NCBI RefSeq assembly: GCF_023701745.1 | Contig: NZ_JAJOZB010000001.1 | Location: 868,001 to 932,000, forward strand | Length of the DNA stretch: 64,000 bases | Source of the DNA: Streptomyces sp. RKAG293 | GTDB taxonomy: Bacteria > Actinomycetota > Actinomycetes > Streptomycetales > Streptomycetaceae | Reading direction: 5' to 3' | Shown here: piece after piece, positions 49,816 to 59,241 of the stretch | Position numbering within the stretch: the first letter of the stretch is position 1 | How the letters are laid out: every line of letters begins with the position of its first letter | The notes under the pieces: model-generated | Told to the model about the DNA's origin: nothing | Databases searched by the model: none | What the model saw: only the letters and a program-made list of their open reading frames with translations | Translations under genes and position numbers: made by a program

Positions 49816-51234
49816 ATGACCCGCACCCCCGCCACCGCGCGCAGGCCGAAGATCGGTCTCGTGGCGGGAGGACTGGGCGCCTACTGGCCCCAGTTCCCCG
49901 ACCTGCTCCCCCAGTTGCGCCGCTCCGCCGCACGCGTCACCGAGCGCATGAAGGAGTTCGACGCCGATGTCGTCGACGCCGGGTTCATCTCGGACGCGCA
50001 GGAGGGCGCGGCGGCCGCGGAGATGCTGCGTGCCGCCGGATGCGACCTCATCGTCGGATTCCTCACCACCTACATGACCGCCACCATGCTGGCGCCGGTG
50101 GCCCAGCGCTCGGGCGCTCCGGTCCTGCTGATCAATCTGCAGCCCACCGAGGCGATGGACCACGCCACGTTCGACACCGGTCAGTGGCTGGCGTACTGCG
50201 GTGCCTGCCCGCTGCCCGAGATGGCCAACTCCTTCGAGCGCGCCGGCGTCCCGTTCCGCTCCGTCTCCGGTTATCTGGAGGACGACCGGGCCTGGGCCCG
50301 GATCGGCCGGTGGATCCGGGCGGCCGGGGTGCGATCGGTGCTCCGCAACGGCCGGCACGGCCTGATGGGCCATCTGTATCCGGGCATGTACGACGTCTCG
50401 ACCGACCTGGCCATGGTCTCCGGCAACCTCGGCGGTCATGTGGAGGTGCTGGAGTTCGACGATCTGCGGGTGCGGGTGGACGACGTCACCGACGCGGAGG
50501 TCGCCGACAAGCTCGCCGAGGCGAGGGAGACCTTCGCGTTCGACGATTCCGTCGTCGCCGACGACGTGGAGTGGGCCGCCCGGGTGTCGGTCGGACTCGA
50601 CCGGCTGGTGGCCGACTTCGACCTCGACAGCCTCGCGTACTACCACCGGGGTCTCGACGGGGAGATCCACGAGCGGCTGGGCGCCGGCATGATCCTCGGC
50701 GCGTCCCTGCTCACCGCCCGCGGTGTCCCGGCGGCGGGCGAGTACGAGTTGCGTACGTCGCTGGCGATGCTGATCGCCGACCGGCTCGGCGCGGGCGGCT
50801 CCTTCACCGAACTGCAGGCGCTCAACTTCCGGGACGGCGTGGTGGAGATGGGCCACGACGGGCCCGCGCACCTCGGCATCAGCCAGCACCGGCCGCTCCT
50901 GCGCGGCCTCGGCGTCTTCCACGGCAAGCGCGGCTGGGGCGTGTCCGTCGAGTTCGACGTACGGCACGGCCCGGTCACCCTGGTCGGCCTCGGGCAGACC
51001 CGCGACGGCCGCTACAAGCTGGTCACCTCGCAGGGCGAGGTGGTCGGCGGCCCGCTGCTGAAGATCGGCAACACCACGTCCCGGGTGGACTTCGGCACCG
51101 ATCCCGGCGAGTGGACCGACGCCTGGAGCGCCACGGGCGTCGCCCATCACTGGGCGCTGGCCACCGGTCACATCGTGCCCGAACTGCGCGCGGTGGCCGA
51201 CCTCACGGGCCTGGAACTGGTCGAGGTCTCTTGA
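49816..51234 (+). CDS. L-fucose/L-arabinose isomerase-family protein
   Basis: 472 aa. The fold pattern is that of AraA/FucI: KIGLVAGGLGAYWPQFPDLL at the N-terminus, CDLIVGFLTTYMTATMLAPVAQ, PVLLINLQPTEAMDH and ERLGAGMILGASLLTARGVPAAGEYELRTSLAMLI. Candidate metal and catalytic residues are Glu309 (GEYE), Glu344 (VVEMGHDG) and His444/His445 near the C-terminus (GVAHHW), matching the order in AraA. A dedicated rhamnose isomerase already exists in this locus, so this enzyme probably handles another sugar or a related ketose; its substrate is unknown. ATG 49816 has ggaga upstream; its stop overlaps a TTG start of the next gene. Confidence 0.82.
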   Translation: MTRTPATARRPKIGLVAGGLGAYWPQFPDLLPQLRRSAARVTERMKEFDADVVDAGFISDAQEGAAAAEMLRAAGCDLIVGFLTTYMTATMLAPVAQRSGAPVLLINLQPTEAMDHATFDTGQWLAYCGACPLPEMANSFERAGVPFRSVSGYLEDDRAWARIGRWIRAAGVRSVLRNGRHGLMGHLYPGMYDVSTDLAMVSGNLGGHVEVLEFDDLRVRVDDVTDAEVADKLAEARETFAFDDSVVADDVEWAARVSVGLDRLVADFDLDSLAYYHRGLDGEIHERLGAGMILGASLLTARGVPAAGEYELRTSLAMLIADRLGAGGSFTELQALNFRDGVVEMGHDGPAHLGISQHRPLLRGLGVFHGKRGWGVSVEFDVRHGPVTLVGLGQTRDGRYKLVTSQGEVVGGPLLKIGNTTSRVDFGTDPGEWTDAWSATGVAHHWALATGHIVPELRAVADLTGLELVEVS

Positions 51235-52346
51235 CCGGGGACCGGTCGCTCTCCCGCCGCGCGGACGGCGCCGGCGAACCCGTCCGGCTTTCCGGCCGCA
51301 CGCCGGGAAGCCGGGTCAAGCGCAGCGCGATCGGCATCAAGGACGTCGCCGAGCAGTCGGGCGTCTCGCTCGGCACGGTCTCGAACGTCCTCAACCGGCC
51401 GGACACGGTGTCGGAACCCACCCGGCGGCGGGTGCTCGCGGTGATCGAGCGGCTCGGGTACGTCCGCAGCGAGACGGCGCGCCAGCTGCGGGCCGGCCGC
51501 AGCAGAATGCTCGCGCTCCTGGTGCTGGACCTGGCCAACCCGTTCTTCGTCGAGCTGGCCCGCGGGGCCCAGCAGGCCGCCCGTGAGGCGGGACTCGCCG
51601 TCATGGTGTGCACCAGTGCGGGCGATCCGTCGCAGGAGGCCGAATACCTGGGCATGTTCGCCGAACAGCGGGTGCGCGGTGTGCTGGTCACTCCCACCGA
51701 CGGCACCGGCCAGGATCTGCGGGCGCTGCGGAGCCGCGGCATGTCCTTCGTCGTCGCCGACCGGGAATGGTCCGGCGACGAGGCCTGCTCGGTGTCCGTC
51801 GACGATGTGGCCGGCGGCCGGCTCGCCGTGCGGCATCTGCTCGCGTCGGGCCATCGCCGTATCGCCTACGTCAGTGGTTCCCCGCACCTGGCCCAGTCCC
51901 GGGACCGTCGTCAGGGCGCGCTGTACGCCCTCGACGAGGCGCGGGTCGCGCGGGAGAGTCTGACGGTGGTCGAGGTGGAGCGGTTCGACGTCGCCTCCGG
52001 CCGGGCGGCGGGGGCCCGGCTGCTGGCCGCCGCGGACCGCCCGTCGGCCGTGTTCTGTGCGAACGACCTGCTGGCGCTGGGCGTGCTGCAGACCCTGTTC
52101 GCGGCCGGGATCCGGGTGCCGGACGACATGGCGCTCGTCGGCTACGACGACATCGAGTTCGCCGCGGGCGCCGCCGTCCCGCTCACCTCCGTGCGCCAGC
52201 CCTCGTTCCGCATCGGCCGCACCGCCGCGGAACTGCTGATCGAGGAGACGGACGGGCGGCCCGAAGCGCACGACCATCAGAAGATCGTGTTCCAGCCGGA
52301 GCTGGTCGTCAGGACATCGTCGCTCGGTCTCCGCGGCGCAGGCTGA
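51231..52346 (+). CDS. LacI-family repressor 1 of the rhamnose locus
   Basis: 371 aa if read from TTG 51231, which overlaps the isomerase stop (TTGA) and has gaggt upstream; no ATG or GTG precedes the DNA-binding domain. The HTH is IGIKDVAEQSGVSLGTVSNVLNRP, the hinge RSETARQLRAG, then the sugar-binding core (ALLVLDLANPFFVELARGAQQAA, GYDDIEFAAGAAVPLTSVRQP). It is closely similar to the next gene, so the pair arose by tandem duplication. Likely target: the TGAAACG-type operators at 44467-44636, with rhamnose or a derivative as inducer. Direct evidence is lacking. Confidence 0.88.
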   Translation: MTGDRSLSRRADGAGEPVRLSGRTPGSRVKRSAIGIKDVAEQSGVSLGTVSNVLNRPDTVSEPTRRRVLAVIERLGYVRSETARQLRAGRSRMLALLVLDLANPFFVELARGAQQAAREAGLAVMVCTSAGDPSQEAEYLGMFAEQRVRGVLVTPTDGTGQDLRALRSRGMSFVVADREWSGDEACSVSVDDVAGGRLAVRHLLASGHRRIAYVSGSPHLAQSRDRRQGALYALDEARVARESLTVVEVERFDVASGRAAGARLLAAADRPSAVFCANDLLALGVLQTLFAAGIRVPDDMALVGYDDIEFAAGAAVPLTSVRQPSFRIGRTAAELLIEETDGRPEAHDHQKIVFQPELVVRTSSLGLRGAG

Positions 52347-52422
52347 TCACACAAGATGTGCGTAGCATGAGACCGCGGCCGCGGAGAGCCGCGGGAGACG
52401 GTGGTTCGGAGCTCGTGGCGCG

Positions 52423-53437
52423 CATGATGGGCATCAAGGACGTGGCACGGCAGGCCGGGGTCTCCGTCGGCACCGTGTCGAACGTGATCAACCGCCCGGA
52501 CATGGTCTCCGAGCAGACCCGCACCCGGGTGCTCGAGGTGATAGACCAACTCGGCTATGTGCGCAGCGAGTCGGCCCGCCAGCTGCGCGCCGGCCACAGC
52601 CGGATCATCGCCCTGCTCGTTCTGGACATGGCCAATCCCTTCTTCGTCGACGTCGCGTCGGGCGCCGAGCGTGCCGCCCGCGAGGCGGGGCTCGGCGTGA
52701 TGCTGTGCAACAGCGCCGGCAGCGCGACCGAGGAGGCGGAGTACCTGAGCCTGTTCGCCGAGCACCGGGTCCGCGGAGTGCTGGTCACTCCCGCCGACGC
52801 CACGGGGCGCAACCTCGACGCGTTCCGGCGCCATGACATCCCCTTCGTCTTCGTCGACCGCGTGGTGCCCAGCGCGTCGGCGTGCTCGGTGTCGGTCGAC
52901 GACATCGCCGGAGGGCGGCTGGCCGCCGGCCACCTGCTGGACCAGGGCCACCGGCGGCTGGTCTACGTCAGCGGTCCGATGCATCTGACCCAGTGCCGTG
53001 ACCGGCGGACCGGTGCGCTCGACGCGCTGGCCGCGGCGGGACTGCCCCCCGAGGCGCTGTCCCACATCGAGACGGACCGGCTGGACGTCGCCGCCGGGCG
53101 CGACGCGGGCGCCCGGCTGCTGGGCATGGCCGGCCGGCCCACCGCGGTGTTCTGCGCGAACGACCTGCTCGCCCTGGGCGTGCTGCAGGCGCTGTACGCG
53201 GCGGGGGTCGCCGTGCCGCAGGAGCTCGCGCTCGTCGGCTACGACGACATCGAGTTCGCGGCGGCCGCCGCGGTCCCGCTGACCTCGGTGCGCCAGCCCG
53301 CCCACCGCATGGGCCGAACCGCCGCCGAACTGCTCATCGCGGAGACCGGCGACCACGCCGGCGACCACCGCCACCAGCAGATCGTGCTGCAGCCGGAGCT
53401 GGTGGTCCGGGGTTCGACCCTGGGCAAGCAGCGCTGA
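52423..53437 (+). CDS. LacI-family repressor 2, paralogue of the preceding gene
   Basis: About 338 aa from ATG 52423 (MMGIKDVARQAGVSVGTVSN); ggag lies 11 nt upstream. GTG 52415 and ATG 52367 are in-frame alternatives. HTH, hinge (ESARQLRAGHSRI) and core (PFFVDVASGAERAAREAGLGV, GYDDIEFAAAAAVPLTSVRQPAHRMGRTAAELL) align throughout with repressor 1. The recognition helix is nearly the same (SVGTVSNVINRP versus SLGTVSNVLNRP), so they may bind the same operators but respond to different ligands. Last gene of the rightward run. Confidence 0.88.
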
Positions 53438-53566
53438 CCAGGTAGGAACCTCCCTGCCGGGCCGGCACCGGAGCCGCTCACACCTCCCGCCTGGTTCGTG
53501 CCGGGGGGGTCTGACAGACCTACCCTGGGCCACGGAAAACGCTCCGGCCGCGGCAATACTTGAGTC

Positions 53567-54490
53567 ATGGGTCTGGACCACAATGTCGAACTGGGTGAGT
53601 TCCTCCGTTCCCGCAGGGCCCGGCTGGGTCCTGGGGACGCGGGGGTCGCCGTCAACGGATCCGCCCGCCGGGTGCCCGGGCTGCGCCGGGAGGAGCTGGC
53701 CCGGCTGGCCGGGGTCAGCACCGACTACTACGCGCGGCTGGAGCAGGGGCGGCACCGCAACGTCTCCGCGAGCGTCCTGGACTCCGTCGCCCGCGCGCTG
53801 CGGCTCAATGAGGTGGAGCACATCTACCTCATACAGCTCGCCCGTCCGCAGCCACGCGCCGCACGGCGTCCGTCGGCCCGCCCCCAGCGGGTCAGGCCGG
53901 GGCTGCACCGGATGCTGGAGACGCTGGACGGACTGACGCCGGCCTTCATCGTCGGCCGCGGGATGCAGGTGCTGGCCAGCAACCGGCTGGCCCGCTCGCT
54001 GATCTCCGATTTCGAGGCGCTGCCGCACCGGGAGCGGAATCTGGCCCGGTTCATCTTCCTCGACGAGTCCGCCCGGCAGCTGTACCCGGACTGGGAGCAG
54101 ATCGCCGCCGAGACCGCCGCGGTGCTGCGCCTCGACGCGGGGCGCAACTGCGAGGACCGGGCCTTCTGCGAGCTGATCGGTGAACTCGCGGTCAAGAGCG
54201 AGGAGTTCCGAACGGCGTGGGCGGCGCACGACGTGAGCCGCCGCTCGCACGGAACCAAGCGCTACCGGCACCCCCAGGTCGGGGAGATCACCGTCGCGTA
54301 CGAGGCCCTCAGCCCACCGGGCGACACGGACCAGACCCTCTTCGTCTACACCACCGAGTCAGGTTCGCCCTCCGAGACCGCGCTGCAGTTGCTGGCCAAC
54401 CTCACCGCGTCCCTGACCGCACCGAGTCCGGCCGTGCCACGGCCCGTGCTCGCCGATCCCGACGATTTTCTGGAGATCCACGCACGATGA
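53567..54490 (+). CDS. XRE-family regulator with MLTR-type ligand domain
   Basis: 307 aa. Residues about 8-85 form the HTH ([56 protein letters not shown]), the common actinobacterial MmyB-like type. The C-terminal domain ([64 protein letters not shown]) is a PAS-like ligand-binding fold. It overlaps the alcohol dehydrogenase gene by ATGA on the same strand, unlike the usual divergent layout, so it probably controls its own operon. Confidence 0.88.
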   Translation: MGLDHNVELGEFLRSRRARLGPGDAGVAVNGSARRVPGLRREELARLAGVSTDYYARLEQGRHRNVSASVLDSVARALRLNEVEHIYLIQLARPQPRAARRPSARPQRVRPGLHRMLETLDGLTPAFIVGRGMQVLASNRLARSLISDFEALPHRERNLARFIFLDESARQLYPDWEQIAAETAAVLRLDAGRNCEDRAFCELIGELAVKSEEFRTAWAAHDVSRRSHGTKRYRHPQVGEITVAYEALSPPGDTDQTLFVYTTESGSPSETALQLLANLTASLTAPSPAVPRPVLADPDDFLEIHAR

Positions 54491-55530
54491 CGACCACTGT
54501 CTCCGCTTACGCCGCTCCCTCCGCCACCGCACCGCTGGAGCACACCACGATTCCCCGACGCGCCGTGCGGGAGCGCGACGTGCTGATCGACATCAAGTTC
54601 GCCGGCATCTGCCACTCCGACATCCACCAGGTCCGGGACGAGTGGGGTGGCGCGAAGTTCCCCATGGTGCCGGGCCACGAGATCGCCGGCGTCGTCACCG
54701 AGGTCGGCCCGGGCGTCACGAAGTACGCCGTGGGTGACCGGGTCGGCGTGGGCTGCTTCGTCGACTCCTGCCGCGAGTGCGAGAACTGCCTGGCCGGTGA
54801 CGAGCAGTACTGCCTGAACGGCGGCACCGGCACGTACAACGCGACCGGCCGGGACGGCGAGCCCACCTACGGCGGCTACAGCACCCACATCGTCGTGGAC
54901 GAGCACTTCGTCCTGCGCATCCCGGACGGCATCGAGCTCGATGCCGCCGCCCCGCTGCTGTGCGCCGGGATCACCCTCTACTCACCGCTGAAGCACTGGA
55001 ACGCCGGCCCCGGCAAGAAGGTCGCCATCGTCGGCATGGGCGGCCTCGGCCACATGGGCGTCAAGATCGCCGCCGCTCTGGGCGCCGAGGTCACCGTTCT
55101 CAGCCAGAGCCTGCGCAAGCAGGACGACGCCAAGAGGTTCGGCGCCGAGCACTACTACGCCACCAGCGACGAGTCGACGTTCGAGCAGCTCGCCGGGACG
55201 TTCGACCTGATCGTGAACACCGTCTCGGCCAACCTCGACCTGGACGCCTACCTCGGGCTGCTGCGGGTGGACGGCACCCTGGTCAACGTGGGGGCGCCCG
55301 AGCACCCGGTCTCGCTGAACGTGTTCTCGCTGATCGGGGGCCGGCGCAGCCTGGCCGGCTCGATGATCGGCGGTATCCGGCAGACCCAGGAGATGCTGGA
55401 CTTCTGTGCCGAGCACGGCCTGGGCGCCGAGATCGAGGTGATCTCCGCCGACCGGATCAACGAGGCGTACGAGCGTGTCGTCGCCAGTGACGTCCGGTAC
55501 CGCTTCGTCATCGACACGGCCACCATCTGA
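54487..55530 (+). CDS. Zinc-dependent cinnamyl-type alcohol dehydrogenase
   Basis: 347 aa medium-chain dehydrogenase of the YahK/CAD group reducing aldehydes with NADPH. Catalytic zinc: ICHSDIHQ and GHEIAGV. Structural zinc Cys: [15 protein letters not shown]. Nucleotide motif [50 protein letters not shown] is typical of the group. Coupled to the XRE regulator by a 4-nt overlap. A role in aldehyde detoxification is likely; the true substrate is unknown. Confidence 0.9.
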   Translation: MTTTVSAYAAPSATAPLEHTTIPRRAVRERDVLIDIKFAGICHSDIHQVRDEWGGAKFPMVPGHEIAGVVTEVGPGVTKYAVGDRVGVGCFVDSCRECENCLAGDEQYCLNGGTGTYNATGRDGEPTYGGYSTHIVVDEHFVLRIPDGIELDAAAPLLCAGITLYSPLKHWNAGPGKKVAIVGMGGLGHMGVKIAAALGAEVTVLSQSLRKQDDAKRFGAEHYYATSDESTFEQLAGTFDLIVNTVSANLDLDAYLGLLRVDGTLVNVGAPEHPVSLNVFSLIGGRRSLAGSMIGGIRQTQEMLDFCAEHGLGAEIEVISADRINEAYERVVASDVRYRFVIDTATI

Positions 55531-55549
55531 CGGCGGCCCCCACCGCCGA

Positions 55550-55589
55550 AAGGCCCTGCCCTCCCGCTGCGGCGGGGTGGCAGGGCCTT
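55550..55589. terminator. Hairpin between converging adh and MFS genes
   Basis: AAGGCCCTGCC pairs with GGCAGGGCCTT, with a nested CCCGC/GCGGG inside. Confidence 0.7.
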
Positions 55590-55644
55590 CGTCATCGGCG
55601 CCCGGACGTCCTCCGGGGGCCGTTCGTGATCGGCCGGACAGGCC

Positions 55645-56949
55645 CTAGCGCTTCGCGTACTCCGCTTCCCGGACGGCGGCCTTCAGCGGTGCGGGGACGC
55701 TGCTGCTCACCACGACGGACTCCGTGGTCACCGTTCCGCGGCGCGGTATCGCCAGTCCCAGCAGCGCGAGCGCGCCGAGCGCCATCACGGCGATCCCGTA
55801 CTCCCGGGTCGTCGGCAGCAGTCCCCCGCCGTACACGACCAGGAAGCCGCCGATCACCGCGGGCAGGCCCATGGCCAGGTACGACAGCACGTAGATGGTG
55901 GACAGCAGCCCGGACCGCTCGTGCGGTGCGGCCAGCGGGACGATGGTGCGGATCGCGCCCTGGAAACCGCCGCCGAAGCCGACGCCCGCGATGACCGTTC
56001 CGATGAAGAAGCCGGTGGCCGAATTGTGGTCGACCGCGAGCAGGGTGAGGCCGACGCCCACGATGAGGGCGACGGTGCCGAGCAGCATCACCCGGCCCGG
56101 GGCGACGTTGCGGAGCAGCAGTACCGACACCGCGCCGCTTCCGGCGAGGGCGAACAGCGCCAGGCCGCCGAGCAGCAGCGAGTCCGAGCCGACCACGCTG
56201 CGGATGACCGCGGGGATGACGGAGCCGTAGAGCCCGGCGAGCGCCCAGACGGCGACCAGGACCGGGGCGGCCACCAGCAGCGGTCCGCGGGCCGCCTTCG
56301 GGACACCGAAGCGGGGGCGCAGCGAGGCGAGCGCGCCCGGCTTGGGCTCGGAGGTCTCGCGCATGAGAGCGACACCGATTCCCTGCAGGATGAACACGGT
56401 GAGGAGGGTCAGGTAGACGAGGTGCGTGGGCGCGGGCAGGAACTGGACCAGCAGGCCGGAGGCGAGCGCCCCGGTGGCGGTGCCGGTCATGGGGGCGATC
56501 GCGTTCGCGATGGTGCCCTTGGCCTTGTCGAGGTCGAGCATCCCCGCCCCGACCGCGCCGACGGCCGCGCCGGTCGACAGACCCTGGACGACCCGGGCGA
56601 TCATCAGCTCGGGCACCCCGCCCGCCGTGGTCATGACGACCATCGCGACGACCTGCAGCACGATCGCCGCGAGCAGGACCGGACGGCGCCCCATGTGATC
56701 GGAGAGCGACCCGACGGTGAGCAGCGCGGCGAGCACGGCGAGGGCGTAGATACCGAAGACCATCGTCGTGGTGATCGGTGAGAAGCCCCATTCGCCCTGG
56801 TAGACGGCGTAGAGAGGGGTGGGGGCGCTGGAGGCGGCGAGGAAGGCCACCACGATCGACGCCTGGAGGTAGAAGGCGGCACCCGAGCCGAGCCGCCGGC
56901 TTCTGCGGACGAAAGGGTCGGTCACGGGGAACGTCGGCGGCAGGGACAC
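55645..56949 (-). CDS. MFS transporter (drug/metabolite exporter)
   Basis: 434 aa with about twelve transmembrane segments. Loop 2-3 motif GSLSDHMGRRPVLLAAIVLQ is the MFS signature; motif C-like glycine-rich segments (LASGLLVQFLPAPTH, GVGFGGGFQGAI) suggest an antiporter of the DHA1 type. Start GTG 56949 is the only suitable one before the first membrane segment. It is divergent from a TetR regulator across a double palindrome, the classic layout of an inducible efflux pump. Confidence 0.88.
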   Translation of the reverse strand: MSLPPTFPVTDPFVRRSRRLGSGAAFYLQASIVVAFLAASSAPTPLYAVYQGEWGFSPITTTMVFGIYALAVLAALLTVGSLSDHMGRRPVLLAAIVLQVVAMVVMTTAGGVPELMIARVVQGLSTGAAVGAVGAGMLDLDKAKGTIANAIAPMTGTATGALASGLLVQFLPAPTHLVYLTLLTVFILQGIGVALMRETSEPKPGALASLRPRFGVPKAARGPLLVAAPVLVAVWALAGLYGSVIPAVIRSVVGSDSLLLGGLALFALAGSGAVSVLLLRNVAPGRVMLLGTVALIVGVGLTLLAVDHNSATGFFIGTVIAGVGFGGGFQGAIRTIVPLAAPHERSGLLSTIYVLSYLAMGLPAVIGGFLVVYGGGLLPTTREYGIAVMALGALALLGLAIPRRGTVTTESVVVSSSVPAPLKAAVREAEYAKR

Positions 56950-56985
56950 GGAGGGCTTCTTTCGCCTAGCGGGAGCCGGTCCGAT

Positions 56986-57030
56986 CAGACCGGTCTGTCT
57001 AGTGGTCCTTACGGTAGACAGACCGGTCTG
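56986..57030. promoter_or_regulatory. TetR operator pair in a larger inverted repeat
   Basis: CAGACCGGTCTG occurs at 56986-56997 and 57019-57030, each a palindrome. They sit in a 16-bp perfect inverted repeat (CAGACCGGTCTGTCTA / TAGACAGACCGGTCTG, 13-bp loop). A likely TetR promoter is TTACGG (57009-57014), 17 bp, TACTGT (57032-57037), so repressor bound at the second site would cover the spacer. Confidence 0.75.
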
Positions 57031-57043
57031 GTACTGTCAAGTC

Positions 57044-57646
57044 ATGGCTACGAAAGCGATCGCAGACCGGCCCGCCGCCGCGGGGCGCCCCACCGCACGT
57101 GAGCGTCTGCTGGCCGCCGCCAACGAGCTCTTCTACGAGGAGGGCATCCATGTCGTCGGCATCGACCGGGTGATCGAACGCGCCGGTGTCGCCAAAGCGA
57201 CCCTCTACAGCGCGTACGGGAACAAGGACGGGCTGATCACCGCCTATCTGGCCGGCCGGCACGAGATCCGCCGCCGCCGGGTGACGGCGGCCGTCGACCG
57301 CCACGACGCGCCGCGGGAGAAGCTGCTGGCCGTCTTCGACGCACTCGGCGAGGCGTTCGCCGAGCCGACATACCGCGGCTGCGCCTTCCTCAACGCCAGT
57401 GCGGAGGTCGGCCCCGACAGCCCCGTCATGCAGGCCACCGACACGTACCGCGGCTGGGTCCGCTCGCTGTTCACCGACCTCGCCCGGGACGCCGGCGCCC
57501 CCGAGCCGGAGCAGCTGGCGAGCCGGCTGGTGCTGCTCTACGACGGCGCGGGCGTCGCCGCCAGGATGGACCGCAACCCCGGTGCCGCCGACATGGCGAA
57601 GACGGTCGCCGCGACACTCATCGACGCGGCGACCGCGCGGCACTAG
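57044..57646 (+). CDS. TetR-family repressor of the adjacent MFS gene
   Basis: 200 aa. HTH: ARERLLAAANELFYEEGIHVVGIDRVIERAGVAKATLYSAYGNKDGLITAYL. The C-terminal domain (CAFLNASAEVGPDSPVMQA, LARDAGAPEPEQLASRLVLLYDGAGVAARM) is of the TetR_C_13-like ligand-binding kind. The expected transcription start coincides with the ATG, suggesting leaderless mRNA, which agrees with the absence of a ribosome site. Two CAGACCGGTCTG operators lie upstream. Confidence 0.9.
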   Translation: MATKAIADRPAAAGRPTARERLLAAANELFYEEGIHVVGIDRVIERAGVAKATLYSAYGNKDGLITAYLAGRHEIRRRRVTAAVDRHDAPREKLLAVFDALGEAFAEPTYRGCAFLNASAEVGPDSPVMQATDTYRGWVRSLFTDLARDAGAPEPEQLASRLVLLYDGAGVAARMDRNPGAADMAKTVAATLIDAATARH

Positions 57647-57711
57647 CCTCCTGCGCTCCGGGACGGGTCAAGCCCTCAGACCCAGGGGCCCTGCCGGACG
57701 GCATGGAAGAA

Positions 57712-57736
57712 GGGCGGACCTCCGGGAGGTCCGCCC
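57712..57736. terminator. Bidirectional hairpin between tetR and the protease
   Basis: GGGCGGACCTC / GAGGTCCGCCC with a CGG loop. Confidence 0.75.
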
Positions 57737-57758
57737 CTCGATCACGCACTGACGGGTA

Positions 57759-58841
57759 TCAGCCGATCTGCGCGCCGTACTCGGTGAGCGCGGCCGTCAC
57801 CGGCTGGAAGAACGTCTCCCCGCCGTTGGTGCAGTCGCCGCTGCCGCCGGAGGTGAGGCCGACCGCGGTGTCGCCCGAGAAGAGCGCGCCGCCGCTGTCG
57901 CCGGGCTCGGCGCAGACGTTGGTCTGGATCAGTCCGGTGACCGATCCTTCCTGGTAGTTGACGGTGGCGTCGAGTCCGGTGACCGTGCCGTCGTGCACCT
58001 GGGTGGTGCTGCCGCTGCGCTGCACCGTCTGGCCGACCGTCGGATCGCCGGCCTTGGTGATCGCCTGCGTGCTGCCGTTGTACAGGTCCACGGAGCTCGG
58101 GTGGGCCACGCTCGTGTCGGTGTACTTGACCAGCGCGAAGTCATGGCCGGGGAAGGTGGCGGCCTCGACGTTGCCGATCTCCTGGCCACCGGACGATCCT
58201 GACCAGCTCTTGAACGCCACACCGCAGTGACCCGCGGTCAGGAAGTAGGGCTGACCGTCCTTGACCACGTTGAAGCCGAGGGAGCAGCGTGCACCGTCGG
58301 CGAAGATCGCGTCCCCGCCGGCGACGAACGGCTTGAAGCGGCCCGCGGAGCGGTGCAGTTGCGCGGTGCCGCCGAGCGCCTTGACGCTCTTGGTGAGGCT
58401 GTCCAGCTGCGCACCCTTCACGGTGCTGTCCGCGGTCACCACCACCTGGTTGGTGCGGGAGTCGATGGACCACGCGGTGCCCGGGATGCGGGGCTGCGCC
58501 CCCAGGGTCTGTGCCGAGCGGTGCAGTTCGGCCATGGTGTGCTGGACGGTCCGGGCGACGGCTCCGGCGTCCTGCACCTTCTGGTCGGCGGTCGCGTCCA
58601 GAACGTTGACGACGAGCTGCTTGGTCTTCGCGTCGTAGTACGAGCCCGCGGTGCGGTCACCCAGACGGGAGGTGAGGTCGCCCGCGAGCTGGGCCGCGGC
58701 GGCGGGGGCGAATGCCTTGGGGGACGGTGCGGTCGGCTGGGCGGCGTTGGCGTGGGGAAGGAGAACGCCCGCTGCGACGACGGCGGCGGCGCTCGTCCCG
58801 GCGATGGCGATACGACGCCTGGTTATCCGACGGTGCTTCAA
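57759..58841 (-). CDS. Streptogrisin-type secreted serine protease
   Basis: 360 aa preproenzyme. Signal peptide 1-33 (ANA cleavage area); propeptide to about residue 172; mature chymotrypsin-fold domain beginning near FVAGGDAIFADGARCSLGFNV. Catalytic triad His205 (TAGHC), Asp234 (GHDFALVKY) and Ser316 (EPGDSGGAL). Disulfides likely Cys186-Cys206 and Cys310-Cys337. The start is TTG 58841 with a perfect AGGAGG eight nt upstream. It hydrolyses extracellular protein. It is divergent from the amidohydrolase gene. Confidence 0.92.
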   Translation of the reverse strand: MKHRRITRRRIAIAGTSAAAVVAAGVLLPHANAAQPTAPSPKAFAPAAAAQLAGDLTSRLGDRTAGSYYDAKTKQLVVNVLDATADQKVQDAGAVARTVQHTMAELHRSAQTLGAQPRIPGTAWSIDSRTNQVVVTADSTVKGAQLDSLTKSVKALGGTAQLHRSAGRFKPFVAGGDAIFADGARCSLGFNVVKDGQPYFLTAGHCGVAFKSWSGSSGGQEIGNVEAATFPGHDFALVKYTDTSVAHPSSVDLYNGSTQAITKAGDPTVGQTVQRSGSTTQVHDGTVTGLDATVNYQEGSVTGLIQTNVCAEPGDSGGALFSGDTAVGLTSGGSGDCTNGGETFFQPVTAALTEYGAQIG

Positions 58842-59241
58842 CTCAGTGCCTCCTGTGGGGGGTGGGCCCGCCTGGTCGACAGCGGGCCCGCAGGATGTGC
58901 GGTCACGAACGGGCGGAACAGCAAGGATTGCCCGTCCGTGCCAGTTGGTGCGGCCGAGTATCCCGATACCGGCCAGTACCCTGCAAGGTCATGATCAAGC
59001 CCCGCCTGCACATCTGTGAACAGGGCGGAGATACCTCGCAACCCTCCCCATTGAAGGCCCCGATCGGGGGGTACCGGACCACGGTGCGACGACCCGTGTG
59101 CCCGGGGTGAGGACTACACCTGTCCGAGAACCGACGCTCGGATTCCGTTTGTGGAGCCCGGTTTCTCCCGGTACGTCAGGCGCGGAACGCGCCGTTCACG
59201 CCGCCCGTGCGTGGTCAGCCCCCTGGTTTATGTTCTTCCCC
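58842..59241. other. Divergent intergenic region
   Basis: 400 bp between the protease (-) and the amidohydrolase (+). A perfect 12-bp palindrome CCCCGATCGGGG lies at 59058-59069. No clear -35/-10 pair and no gene I can support. Confidence 0.4.

Noticed and set aside
52277..54271. Reverse open frame of 664 codons
   Set aside because: Covers parts of the LacI and XRE genes in antisense; Arg/Gly/Val-rich with no domain.
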